Shown here: positions 9,183 to 17,279 of the stretch, piece by piece | Position numbering within the stretch: position 1 is the first letter of the stretch | Layout: each line of letters opens with the position of its first letter | Assembly (NCBI GenBank): GCA_023248745.1 | Contig: JAHFDZ010000004.1 | Span: 1-35,181, forward strand | Origin: Myxococcales bacterium | GTDB taxonomy: Bacteria; Myxococcota_A; Polyangia; Polyangiales; Polyangiaceae | Reading direction: 5' to 3' | DNA: 35,181 nucleotides | Position numbers and translations under genes: made by a program | Notes under the pieces: generated by a model | Database searches by the model: none | Told to the model about the DNA's origin: nothing | Seen by the model: the letters and a program-made list of their open reading frames with translations, nothing else

Positions 9183-9629
9183 TCAGCGCAGAGTGGGATT
9201 GGCGTCGATCGGGGCCGGTACGTCGGGCAATGCAAGCTCGACGCGGAAGACGTCTCCCACTTTGACGCACTGAAACTCGGCGCGATCTGTTTCGACGTGT
9301 TCACCGGTGATGCGAACGAGGCCACCGCCGAGGGAGATCACGGCCTTTGGAGCGAACCGTTGAAAGACCCACCCTTGCGCCAGCACCTCGTAGGGTTGCA
9401 CCGGCCTTCCAAGCACCTGCGACAGTCGGGTGGCCCTTATTTCGAGGTTCGCGCGAGACTTTGGGCCCAAGAGTTCGAACGCGGCTTTTCGGCTCATCGG
9501 CTCTTCGGACGATTGCTCGATACGCTCAATAAAGGCGCGCACAACGCCGTCGGGCGTCGCATCCACACCCCTCTTCGCGCATGCGGCGAAAAGGCACGCC
9601 GAAAAGAGAACGCCAGCTGCCGTGCGCAT
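9183..9629 (-). CDS. small lipoprotein, possibly NTF2-like
   Basis: A 148-residue lipoprotein: MRTAAGVLFSACLFAAC gives a signal peptide and lipobox (FAAC, Cys at 17). The mature part begins with a helix (DGVVRAFIERIEQS) and continues with a helical segment and beta strands, a pattern seen in NTF2-like/DUF4878-type lipoproteins. I cannot confirm the family. It is the first gene of a two-gene minus-strand operon with the TPR/PEGA-like membrane protein and diverges from trpS across 41 bases, which must hold both promoters unless they lie inside the genes. Confidence 0.75.
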   Translation of the reverse strand: MRTAAGVLFSACLFAACAKRGVDATPDGVVRAFIERIEQSSEEPMSRKAAFELLGPKSRANLEIRATRLSQVLGRPVQPYEVLAQGWVFQRFAPKAVISLGGGLVRITGEHVETDRAEFQCVKVGDVFRVELALPDVPAPIDANPTLR

Positions 9630-9670
9630 GCGCTTGCTGGGTTAGCGTCATTTCAGGCAAATTGGAAACA

Positions 9671-10756
9671 ATGACCACCCAAACCGAGGGCCAGCCCAGG
9701 TCCCGCATCCTCACGGGCGACACGCCCACCAGCCGCCTTCACATTGGCCATTGGGTCGGCTCACTCGAGAACCGTGTACATCTGCAAAGTAACTATGATT
9801 GTTACTTTTTGCTCGCCAACATGCACGCGTTCACGACGCGCGCGGAGAAGGCCGCGGAGATTCGAAGAGACACGCTCGAAATCGTCAAAGATTGGCTCGC
9901 AGCAGGCATCGATCCTGAGCGATCGACCTTGGTCCTGCAGACGGAAGTGCCAGCAATCGCTGAGCTGTCTTGGTTTTTCGCGATGCTGCTCCCGTTCAAT
10001 CGCGTCATGCGAAACCCAACGTTGAAGACCGAAATCGAACTGAAAGATCTCGGCGACAAATACAGTTTCGGCTTTCCGCTCTATGCCGTGGGTCAATGCG
10101 CCGACATCCTGGCCTTTCGCGCCGAGCTTGTGCCCGTCGGCGAAGATCAGGTCGCGCACATCGAGATGTGCCGCGAAGTGGCGCGAAAGTTTGCCTGGAA
10201 CTACTGCGGCGTGAGCCCCGAAGCCGAAGACGCTGACTACGAAAAGTTGGGAAGCATCTTTCCCATTCCGAAAGCGCTTGTGGGTCGCGTCGGAAGGCTT
10301 GTGGGCGTTGACGGGAAAAACAAGATGAGCAAGAGCCTCGGTAACGCCATCTTTCTTTCGGACCCGCCAAAGGAGATCAAAAAGAAGCTCGGGCAGCTCT
10401 ACACAGGCCGCCAATCGATGGACGAGCCGGGCGACACCGACAACGCACTCTTTCAATACGTACGCGCATTCATCAAGGACGAAGAGCGCGTGAAGGAGCT
10501 CGAAGATCGTTACCGCCGCGGTGACAATATTGGCGACGGCCACATCAAGGTCGAAGTGGCCGATGCCATCGAGGCGCTCCTGGGCCCCATGCGCGAACGC
10601 CGCGCAAAGTTTGAGGGAACGAGTGGAGACGACCTGGTGGTCAACATTCTTTCCGAACACGCAAAGCGTGCCAACTCGGTCGCCGAAGAGACGCTCTACC
10701 TCGCCAAAGAAAAGATGCACATGCAACTTGCGCGGCGGCGACTATCGTTCGAATAG
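9671..10756 (+). CDS. trpS: tryptophanyl-tRNA synthetase
   Basis: 361 residues, slightly longer than typical TrpRS (about 330-350). This class I synthetase attaches tryptophan to tRNA-Trp in the cytoplasm. The HIGH motif is exact (H24-I-G-H27, in TSRLHIGHWVGSL) and the second signature K218-M-S-K-S222 follows DGKN. Other family segments include YPVGQCAD-like LYAVGQCADILAF and the PVGEDQVAHIEM substrate segment. I chose the ATG at 9671 because the Rossmann core starts normally (SRILTGDTPTS); upstream in-frame residues are antisense to the lipoprotein gene. It leads a run of four tightly spaced plus-strand genes (small ORF, esterase, methyltransferase), so its promoter probably drives all four. 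Confidence 0.97.
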   Translation: MTTQTEGQPRSRILTGDTPTSRLHIGHWVGSLENRVHLQSNYDCYFLLANMHAFTTRAEKAAEIRRDTLEIVKDWLAAGIDPERSTLVLQTEVPAIAELSWFFAMLLPFNRVMRNPTLKTEIELKDLGDKYSFGFPLYAVGQCADILAFRAELVPVGEDQVAHIEMCREVARKFAWNYCGVSPEAEDADYEKLGSIFPIPKALVGRVGRLVGVDGKNKMSKSLGNAIFLSDPPKEIKKKLGQLYTGRQSMDEPGDTDNALFQYVRAFIKDEERVKELEDRYRRGDNIGDGHIKVEVADAIEALLGPMRERRAKFEGTSGDDLVVNILSEHAKRANSVAEETLYLAKEKMHMQLARRRLSFE

Positions 10757-10773
10757 AGCTTCACGCCCACCGA

Positions 10774-10778
10774 AGGAG
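10774..10778 (+). promoter_or_regulatory. Shine-Dalgarno site supporting a TTG start
   Basis: AGGAG lies 10 bases before the TTG at 10789. It is the best ribosome site in the trpS operon and is the main reason to accept the small gene and its rare start codon. Confidence 0.6.
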
Positions 10779-10788
10779 TAAGACCACC

Positions 10789-11067
10789 TTGATTCGCTAC
10801 CCAAACGAGGATCGCCTCCCCCCAGCCGCTCGCGACAACATCGATCGCTTCAAGCGCTCGTCAATCGCCGCAGAGCTCGATTCGTCGACTGAAACGTGGT
10901 CGCTCGACAACTGGCCGTGGCTCGAAGAGCCTCCGCATCGTTTTGTTTTTCGAAACGCGCAGCACGAAGGCAAAGAGGTCATCTTCCGTGAAAACGGATC
11001 CTGGTCCGTCAATGTCATTGACGAATTACCCAAGATCCGCCCTCAAAACCTCGTGATTAGGCTCTAG
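10789..11067 (+). CDS. small conserved-looking hypothetical protein
   Basis: A 92-residue protein starting at TTG with an AGGAG site 10 bases upstream. It is soluble, with no signal peptide and no cysteines. It is rich in Trp, Arg, Glu and Asn, and its middle holds a Trp-rich stretch (TWSLDNWPWLEEPPHRFVF). Codon choice matches the neighbours, and it fits exactly into the operon: 32 bases after trpS and 2 bases before the esterase gene. I do not recognise the family and assign no function. Confidence 0.7.
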   Translation: MIRYPNEDRLPPAARDNIDRFKRSSIAAELDSSTETWSLDNWPWLEEPPHRFVFRNAQHEGKEVIFRENGSWSVNVIDELPKIRPQNLVIRL

Positions 11068-11069
11068 TC

Positions 11070-12077
11070 ATGCGTACAGCAATCGTTGCCGCACGCAAAA
11101 AGGTCGGTGGGGTTCTCTTCAAGAGCCTCTTTCACGGACTTGCATCTGCAGCACAACTCCACCCGCGCGCTCGCCCCGAAGCCTATGGCCTACGCAAGAT
11201 CGAAAACGTGCCGTACGGCCCTCGCGCCAAGGGCGCTCACCTACTCGACGTGTACCTGCCACCGGCTTCGTTTGGCCCAGGTCCGCACCCTGTCGTTCTT
11301 TACGTTCACGGCGGTGCGTTTCGCGTTCTCTCGAAGGACAGCCACTTTTTGATGGCCATCGCGTACGCAAGGCGCGGATACGTCGTGTTCAACATTAACT
11401 ATCGCCTCGCGCCCACGCACCCGTTTCCTGCCGCGGTCGAGGACGTATGCATGGCGTACGAGTGGGTTACTATGCACGCAGCGCAGTATGGCGGCGACGT
11501 TTCTCGCCTCACGCTTGCAGGAGAATCCGCAGGCGCCAACCTGGTTGCAAGTGCAACGATCGCCGCTTGTTACAAAAGACCCGAAGGGTTCGCACGCGCG
11601 GTGTTCGACACTGGCATCGTTCCCAAAGCGGTTGTTCCGGCCTACGGCATCTTCGAAGTCAACAACGCGCATCGCTTCGCCGAACGCAAACCGGGCATCC
11701 CAACGCTCGTGGCCGATCGCATCGCCGAACTACCGCGCACCTACCTCGGACAGACGCCAGCACACATCAGTCACGATCTCGCCGATCCGCTCGTGGTCTT
11801 CGAGCGAGGCGATCGCCCGGACAGACCACTCCCGCCCATGTTTTTGCCGGTCGGGACGAAAGATCCGCTTCTTGACGATACGAGACGGCTCGAACGCGCG
11901 CTTTCAACGCTCGGTGCAAAGGCGGTCGCCAAGTACTACGAAGGCGAGCTTCACGGATTCAACATTTTCCTCTTTCGTCAAAACGCACGCCTTTGTTGGC
12001 GCGACACGTTTGCGTTTCTCGATGAGCACGTGAGCAAGAAGAGCGAGACGCCCAGCACTCATGAGCATTCGCTCTAA
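11070..12077 (+). CDS. alpha/beta-hydrolase, hormone-sensitive-lipase-type esterase
   Basis: 335 residues with the complete HSL-family signature: oxyanion motif H80-G-G-A-F, nucleophile elbow G-E-S153-A-G, acid D265 in TKDPLLDD, and H295 in GELHGFN. Such enzymes hydrolyse short-to-medium acyl esters in the cytoplasm. The first 20 or so residues are basic and amphipathic without a convincing signal peptide. The ATG is 2 bases after the small upstream gene, and the stop lies inside the methyltransferase gene (17-base overlap), so translation is probably coupled. The cellular substrate is unknown. Confidence 0.9.
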   Translation: MRTAIVAARKKVGGVLFKSLFHGLASAAQLHPRARPEAYGLRKIENVPYGPRAKGAHLLDVYLPPASFGPGPHPVVLYVHGGAFRVLSKDSHFLMAIAYARRGYVVFNINYRLAPTHPFPAAVEDVCMAYEWVTMHAAQYGGDVSRLTLAGESAGANLVASATIAACYKRPEGFARAVFDTGIVPKAVVPAYGIFEVNNAHRFAERKPGIPTLVADRIAELPRTYLGQTPAHISHDLADPLVVFERGDRPDRPLPPMFLPVGTKDPLLDDTRRLERALSTLGAKAVAKYYEGELHGFNIFLFRQNARLCWRDTFAFLDEHVSKKSETPSTHEHSL

Positions 12078-13023
12078 GGGGCGAATCATTTCGCTCGCTT
12101 GGCCGGATCGCACCGAGCCTAGAGCGAAGGCATTTCCTATCGTCAAGCGACTTACCGAAGACCGCCGCGGTGTTCTTTTTGTGGGCGACAACCTAACGGT
12201 TCTTGACCATCTGATCGCCGAGAAGCAAACCGGTGCTTCGTTGATCTATTTAGACCCGCCATTTTTTACGCAGCGCGCCCACGAGACGATGCCGCGAAAA
12301 GGGGCCGCGTCCGAAGTGGCGTTCAGCGACCAATGGGAGAGCTTGGCGCACTATCTCGAAGCGATCGCCGCACGCTTGTCGCGCCTTCGTGAGTTACTAC
12401 TTCCGCATGGCTCACTCGTGCTGCATGTCGACACGAAGACGAGCCACTACGTCAAGGTACTTGCCGATGGCATCTTTGGTTTCGACGCGTTCGCGAGCGA
12501 GATCGTTTGGCGCTATCGAAGGTGGCCCAGCAAAACCGAGAACTTTCAGCGCGTGCACGATGTCTTGCTCCGCTACCGCAAAGATCCTTCAATCGCACCT
12601 CGCTGGAACCAGGGCTACGAGGCACTTGCAGCTTCGACACTCAAGACCTGGGGAACGCGCAAGCAACGCGCCGTTGTCGAAGAAGGCCACCGCAAGCGCT
12701 CATCTTCCACCGAAGAGGAGAGCAAAGGCGTGCCGCTTGGCGACGTTTGGGACATTGGCATCCTCGCACCCGTGTCAAAGGAGCGAACGGGCTACCCATC
12801 GCAAAAGCCGGAAGCGCTCCTCGAGCGATTGGTCAACGTGCTTACCGATCCTGATGATCTCGTCCTTGACCCGTATGCCGGTAGCGGAACCACGCTCGCG
12901 GTTGCACACCGTTTGGGTCGACAATTTGTTGGGATCGACGAGAGTGCTGTAGCAATTGCGACGATCGAAAAGCGACTCGCGGAGAAGGGCGTTCTACTGA
13001 CCCAAGTACCCGCCGGTCGGTGA
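12061..13023 (+). CDS. site-specific DNA methyltransferase (beta class, adenine-N6 or cytosine-N4)
   Basis: A 320-residue AdoMet-dependent amino-methyltransferase. The catalytic motif IV D65-P-P-F68 (IYLDPPFFTQ) comes before the AdoMet-binding motif I (L-D270-P-Y-A-G-S-G-T-T), the order that defines the beta class. The usual GYPSQKPEALLERL segment precedes motif I, as in type III Mod and orphan enzymes. The variable centre (about 165-235) would hold target recognition; it includes a basic stretch. DPPF rather than DPPY is the less common form. No restriction or helicase gene is nearby, so it appears to be an orphan, co-transcribed with an esterase and trpS. Its 3' end overlaps the convergent Omp85 gene by 30 bases. 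Confidence 0.92.
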   Translation: MSIRSKGRIISLAWPDRTEPRAKAFPIVKRLTEDRRGVLFVGDNLTVLDHLIAEKQTGASLIYLDPPFFTQRAHETMPRKGAASEVAFSDQWESLAHYLEAIAARLSRLRELLLPHGSLVLHVDTKTSHYVKVLADGIFGFDAFASEIVWRYRRWPSKTENFQRVHDVLLRYRKDPSIAPRWNQGYEALAASTLKTWGTRKQRAVVEEGHRKRSSSTEEESKGVPLGDVWDIGILAPVSKERTGYPSQKPEALLERLVNVLTDPDDLVLDPYAGSGTTLAVAHRLGRQFVGIDESAVAIATIEKRLAEKGVLLTQVPAGR

Positions 13024-14847
13024 CGTAACGCCAACCGCAGTGCCGCCGATGACGTCGGTTGTGAAGGCTTGACCAAATGTGGCGAACACGCCGGCGGGTG
13101 ACACGCCGCTCGGCAAAGAGCCTGCGGTAGGCAAGGGAAACGCGACGTCGACGCGAAACAAAATGCGATCGAACTGAGGAAACAACACGCGCACGCCAGT
13201 ACCGAGAGACTGCTTCGGCAAGAGTGTTGACCAACTATTGAACGCGTCTCCCATGTCCCAAAAGGCGACACCGGCGACTTGCACGGACCATAGATCGAAA
13301 GGACGCGTACGAAACTCGAGGTTGGCTGCCACAAAATTGCTGCCGACAAAGAAGTTTGACGGAAAGCCACGCAGGCGACCGCTGCCACCAAGCTGCACGT
13401 TGCGATTCAGGTAATTCGCGTAGCGATACAACGTTGCCCCGTCGAAGACGAGACGGCCAATCCCAAGCGGCGGAGAGGCCACACGCAACGACCCGCTCAC
13501 CGCGCCATCGGTCACGCCGTGGTCGGTAAATTCGTTCGTCGTTTCGGCTGTCGCGCGCACGAGGCCTTGTCCAAGCGGCACCGTGTATTGCGCGCCGAGG
13601 TACGTTCCAAATAGATCGCGGGATGATCCGAAAGAGCGCAAGATCGGATAGATGCGCGCAGACCCGTTGAAGCCGAGGCGGTAATCCTCTTGCAAGCTCA
13701 AGATCTCGAGGTTGAGAACGCGCGTGTAGTTCGTCGTGTAGGCGCGAAGCTCGACATAGGGCCCCACGCGATCGTCGGAAACAGGAACATTCTTGCGCCT
13801 GAACTCGGAGGCGGCGATTGGGTTAAAGGCCCCGAGGCCGTCGGCGTGGTACTTGCGCAAGTTCGTCTCGGCGCCAAACGCGATATCGAATTTGTTCGCC
13901 CATCCGAACGAGCGCACCGCGCCCACTTGCGCCGTGAATCGCTCAGCGCGGTATTGGAATGGAATTTGGTCGTCGCCCTCGGTCGCCTTCGCGTCGAACG
14001 TGCTGAGGTGGGCGTCAACGTAGCGCCGAACAACCTCACTTCGACCCGAGAAGCCAACATTGTATCCCCATTGGGTTCGGGTCGAATAGAGCGGCCGCCT
14101 GATCGAAATCGCGCCCGTGCCACCCTCAGGTGAGCTTGCGCGCAGATTCATGATGACGTTGGCGTCCGCAGAAAGCTCAAGGCGACGACCATCAAGCCTC
14201 GGGACTCGGTAGCCTGCACCCAGCAGCGCACTCTCGGGCTGGATCGAAGTGCGCACGGATGCGGTTTGCTGTGTGCCGGCGATGTTGCGTTCACTCGGTT
14301 CGAATTCGAGGAGCTGCAAGCCACCACCACCGGCCTGCATGTTCCAGTTCAGGCGCAGACTCCAAACGTCCTTGGTGATGACGAGCACCCTCACGCGATC
14401 CGGCTTGCTGCCACGAAGCGCAGTGACGACCACCAGAGACAATTGACTGAGCGCGCGCAAGTTGCGTGCGGTCTCATCCGCGATCACGACGCGATAGCGC
14501 TCACCCACCTTTTGCAGCACTTCGCGCTTGATGATGTAGTCCTTCGACGTCGCGTGCAGGCTGTTGAGAAAGTTCCGGATCACCTTCGTTCGATTCGGAA
14601 TGGGATCGCGCTCTTCGACGACCTCGAGACGCACCGTCTCGATGCTCTCGATGACCTTGCCTTCGGGGTAGGGATCCACAGGCGCACGCGCATCGTGCGA
14701 CGCATCGTCGATCGACGCTTGCTCATAGGCCGAGTACTTTCCGACCCGTGAGACCGGCGCATCATCGGCGAAAGCACGACCTTCGATGGCCGCAAAGCAA
14801 AGCGCCACTACCGCCGCGCGCTTCACCTCGATAAGTTGTCGTGCCAT
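12994..14847 (-). CDS. Omp85/BamA-like outer-membrane barrel protein
   Basis: 617 residues from the ATG at 14847, chosen for its signal peptide (MARQLIEVKR, then AAVVALCFAAIEGRAFA, cleavage before DDAP). ATGs at 14862 or 14937 would precede it with poorer signal character. Residues about 45-170 form POTRA-like helix/strand units (RNFLNSLHATSKDYIIKRE, then a strand ending RVLVITKDVWSL). The remainder is beta-rich with alternating pattern, and the Omp85 signature appears as G-R-L-R-G-F-P-S-N-F-F-V-G, followed by ANLEFRTRP and FWDMGDAFN. This family inserts or translocates proteins or lipids at the outer membrane. The end (GGYLGQ) lacks the usual terminal aromatic residue. The 3' end overlaps the methyltransferase gene by 30 bases. 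Confidence 0.88.
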   Translation of the reverse strand: MARQLIEVKRAAVVALCFAAIEGRAFADDAPVSRVGKYSAYEQASIDDASHDARAPVDPYPEGKVIESIETVRLEVVEERDPIPNRTKVIRNFLNSLHATSKDYIIKREVLQKVGERYRVVIADETARNLRALSQLSLVVVTALRGSKPDRVRVLVITKDVWSLRLNWNMQAGGGGLQLLEFEPSERNIAGTQQTASVRTSIQPESALLGAGYRVPRLDGRRLELSADANVIMNLRASSPEGGTGAISIRRPLYSTRTQWGYNVGFSGRSEVVRRYVDAHLSTFDAKATEGDDQIPFQYRAERFTAQVGAVRSFGWANKFDIAFGAETNLRKYHADGLGAFNPIAASEFRRKNVPVSDDRVGPYVELRAYTTNYTRVLNLEILSLQEDYRLGFNGSARIYPILRSFGSSRDLFGTYLGAQYTVPLGQGLVRATAETTNEFTDHGVTDGAVSGSLRVASPPLGIGRLVFDGATLYRYANYLNRNVQLGGSGRLRGFPSNFFVGSNFVAANLEFRTRPFDLWSVQVAGVAFWDMGDAFNSWSTLLPKQSLGTGVRVLFPQFDRILFRVDVAFPLPTAGSLPSGVSPAGVFATFGQAFTTDVIGGTAVGVTSPTGGYLGQ

Positions 14848-15664
14848 GGCGATCGTTGGCATATGGGGTAAGCCGTTCCTCAACCTCGAAGAGTACATCG
14901 ATCCCGAGTTGCTGCTGGCCGTCGATGACGAGATCACGAGCGCGCTTGCCGAAGTCGACGTTGGCTACACCGGCGGCAGCCACAAATGGATGGGAATTGT
15001 CCCGCCATCGCTGGCGCAGGATGACTACGCGGACTACGGCCAAGTGCTCGGGTCGATGAGCGACGATGACTACGTTCGCTTTCTCGCGCTCTCCGATACG
15101 CCCTATCGGTACCGCATCGAAGAACGTGCGCAGTACAAATTTGGTGAAGAGCAAGACCACCCGCTCTCACGACGCCAAATGCTCTTTCTGAAGTACAAAT
15201 TCGGCGTCTACTTTCCGTGGAAAATTTTCTATCAGTTCATTCCGGTCGAGTACTGGAACGAGAAATCGTCTGGCGAGGGAAAGTCCATCAAGCGCGAGGC
15301 GCGGCACCGTTTTCCACTAACGTGCGCATTCGTAGAGAGTCTCCCTTTCAAAGAAATGGGTCGATGCAACTTGATGGGGCTTGAAGCCAACGATCACGGC
15401 ACCGTTCATCGCGACGGCGATCCGCGCGAAAAGACAGAGGTCGACCACTTCATCAGCATCGCGCCGCGCGGACACAAGCGCCTGTTTCTATGGGACGAAG
15501 ACGAACGCGCCTCGACGCCCGTCGACGCAAGGGCCTATTGGTTCAACGACAGCGACTATCATGGCGTCGCTCCTGCGCCATTTTTTCAATATTCGCTCCG
15601 CGTTGACGGCGTTTTTGAGCCCTCTTTCCTTGAAGAAATCAGCCAAAAGCACGCCGCGCGATAA
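14846..15664 (+). CDS. probable Fe(II)/2-oxoglutarate-dependent oxygenase
   Basis: 272 residues from the ATG at 14846. No whole-family match is recognised, but the metal/cosubstrate pattern is clear: H188-R-D190 (TVHRDGDP), distal H239 (SDYHGV) and R252 (YSLRVDG), with a beta-strand context (HFISIAPRGHKRLFLW between them). This H-x-D...H...R pattern with about 12 residues between the last His and Arg is typical of 2OG-Fe(II) dioxygenases such as the prolyl/aspartyl hydroxylase group. It is soluble and cytoplasmic, with an acidic N-terminal half. The ATG shares CCATGG with the start of the divergent Omp85 gene. No Shine-Dalgarno sequence is seen, so a leaderless or later start remains possible. 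The substrate is unknown. Confidence 0.65.
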   Translation: MAIVGIWGKPFLNLEEYIDPELLLAVDDEITSALAEVDVGYTGGSHKWMGIVPPSLAQDDYADYGQVLGSMSDDDYVRFLALSDTPYRYRIEERAQYKFGEEQDHPLSRRQMLFLKYKFGVYFPWKIFYQFIPVEYWNEKSSGEGKSIKREARHRFPLTCAFVESLPFKEMGRCNLMGLEANDHGTVHRDGDPREKTEVDHFISIAPRGHKRLFLWDEDERASTPVDARAYWFNDSDYHGVAPAPFFQYSLRVDGVFEPSFLEEISQKHAAR

Positions 15665-15707
15665 ACAGAGAACGTCTTGGCCGAGTCGGGCATAATCGTC
15701 TTCCTCG

Positions 15708-17270
15708 ATGCAGGTCCCCTTCCGTCAGTCGCTTGGCATCTTGGCCATTATCGTTACGACTGCGATCGCGGCGTTGCTCTTCAAAGAGGCGACCATGTCG
15801 CTCGTCATCGTTGGCGTTGTGGCGGTCGCAGCCGTTATCGCGTCGAGCGAAGGTGTACGCGCGGCAGACATCGATGCAATCGAACGCGCGATTCGCACCG
15901 CAAGCGGTGGGCAACGACCTGTTCCGCCTGCAAACGCATCGCCAGCCGCGGCACAAGCCATTCAATCGCTTGCAGAGCTCGCGACCAGTTTTGAGCGAAG
16001 CAAAAGCTCACATGAGTCGATTCAAAAAAAGGGCGAAGAGCAGCGCAAACGCCTCGCCGACATCGTGAGCGCACTCAAGCAACAGGTCGCCGGTTCGCGA
16101 ACACGCACGACCGAATCGGCTCGGCTACTGCGCGATGCAGGAGTCGCCTTTGGGGATGCCACGAAGCGAATCGATCAGTTGCTCGTCTCGACGTCGGAGG
16201 CAAGCCGCTCAGTCAACGAACTTGACAGCAACACCCACGAAGTCGCCGAACACGCGGCCGAACTCGCCAAGAGTGTTCGCGAAACGGTCTCGTCGCTTGA
16301 GCAAATGGCGTATGCCATTCGCGAAGTCGCCAAGAATGTTGACGCACTTTCGCTTACAGCCGAAGAGACCAGCTCGTCGATGAACGAGATGGATCTCTCG
16401 ATCGATCAAGTGCAATCGAATGCCAATGAAACTGCGCGATTGTCAGAAGAAGTGACCCACGACGCCGAAAAGGGCACCGAAGCGATCGTCAAGACGATGA
16501 GCGAGATTTACCGCATCAAGGAGAGCTCTCTTGAGGCGGTAAGCGCCATCAGCACGCTGGGCTTTCGCATCGATGCGATCGGTCAAATTGTCAATGTCAT
16601 TGACGATGTCGCCGAGCAGACCAACTTGCTCGCGCTGAACGCCGCAATCATCGCGGCGCAAGCAGGCGAGCACGGCAAAGGCTTCGCCGTTGTTGCTGAC
16701 GAGATCAAAGATCTTGCGGAGCGAGCCGCCGCAAGCACGCGCGAAATCACCGATCTCATCAAGACTGTCCAAGCCGAGTCGCGTAACGCGATCTTGGCGG
16801 TCGAGCGAGGCGCTGCAAACGTCGATCGCGGTGTCGAGGTATCGAACGAGGCCGAGCGCGCGCTCAAGAAGATTCTCGAGTCGTCGCACAAATCGACCAA
16901 CATGGTGCGCGCGATTGCGCGGGCCACCGTCGAACAATCCAAAGGCTCAAAGCAGGTTACCGATGCGATTGGCCGCATCGCCGAAACCGTGCAGCAGATT
17001 GCAGCGTCGACCACGCAGCACGCACGCGGCTCTGAGCTCGTGATGCGCGGAGCCGAGAAGATGCGCGTTGTCACGCAAGCCGTTGAGCGCGGAGCTCTGG
17101 GCCAAGCACAAGGCACACTCAAGATTTCGGGTACAGTCACCGAGCTTTCAGAAGGCATCGAAGAACTCGCGCAAACGATCGCGAAGGATCTCTCCATCGG
17201 AGCGCGTGGCGACGAGACTGAAATGGAGGCACTCGTCGAGCGCCTCGGTGACGAAGCGGGTAAACTCTAA
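15708..17270 (+). CDS. methyl-accepting chemotaxis protein without a ligand-binding domain
   Basis: A 520-residue chemoreceptor. Two hydrophobic helices (about 8-26 and 29-46) are separated by only a few residues, so there is no periplasmic sensor domain. There is also no obvious HAMP signature. From about residue 95 the protein is a long coiled coil with the signalling hairpin at 303 onward (EQTNLLALNAAIIAAQAG, then FAVVADEIKDLAERAA). The tip is close to consensus, except AIIAAQAG where most receptors have AIEAARAG. Such proteins control a CheA kinase through CheW. No che genes are in the window. Adaptation sites are plausible in flanking E/A/Q-rich heptads but not assigned. It may sense membrane or cytoplasmic cues. 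Confidence 0.93.
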   Translation: MQVPFRQSLGILAIIVTTAIAALLFKEATMSLVIVGVVAVAAVIASSEGVRAADIDAIERAIRTASGGQRPVPPANASPAAAQAIQSLAELATSFERSKSSHESIQKKGEEQRKRLADIVSALKQQVAGSRTRTTESARLLRDAGVAFGDATKRIDQLLVSTSEASRSVNELDSNTHEVAEHAAELAKSVRETVSSLEQMAYAIREVAKNVDALSLTAEETSSSMNEMDLSIDQVQSNANETARLSEEVTHDAEKGTEAIVKTMSEIYRIKESSLEAVSAISTLGFRIDAIGQIVNVIDDVAEQTNLLALNAAIIAAQAGEHGKGFAVVADEIKDLAERAAASTREITDLIKTVQAESRNAILAVERGAANVDRGVEVSNEAERALKKILESSHKSTNMVRAIARATVEQSKGSKQVTDAIGRIAETVQQIAASTTQHARGSELVMRGAEKMRVVTQAVERGALGQAQGTLKISGTVTELSEGIEELAQTIAKDLSIGARGDETEMEALVERLGDEAGKL

Positions 17271-17279
17271 AAGTCAAAG

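Noticed and set aside
9761-10726. 321-codon open frame antisense to trpS
   Set aside because: It mirrors trpS throughout and has no ribosome site or domain of its own.
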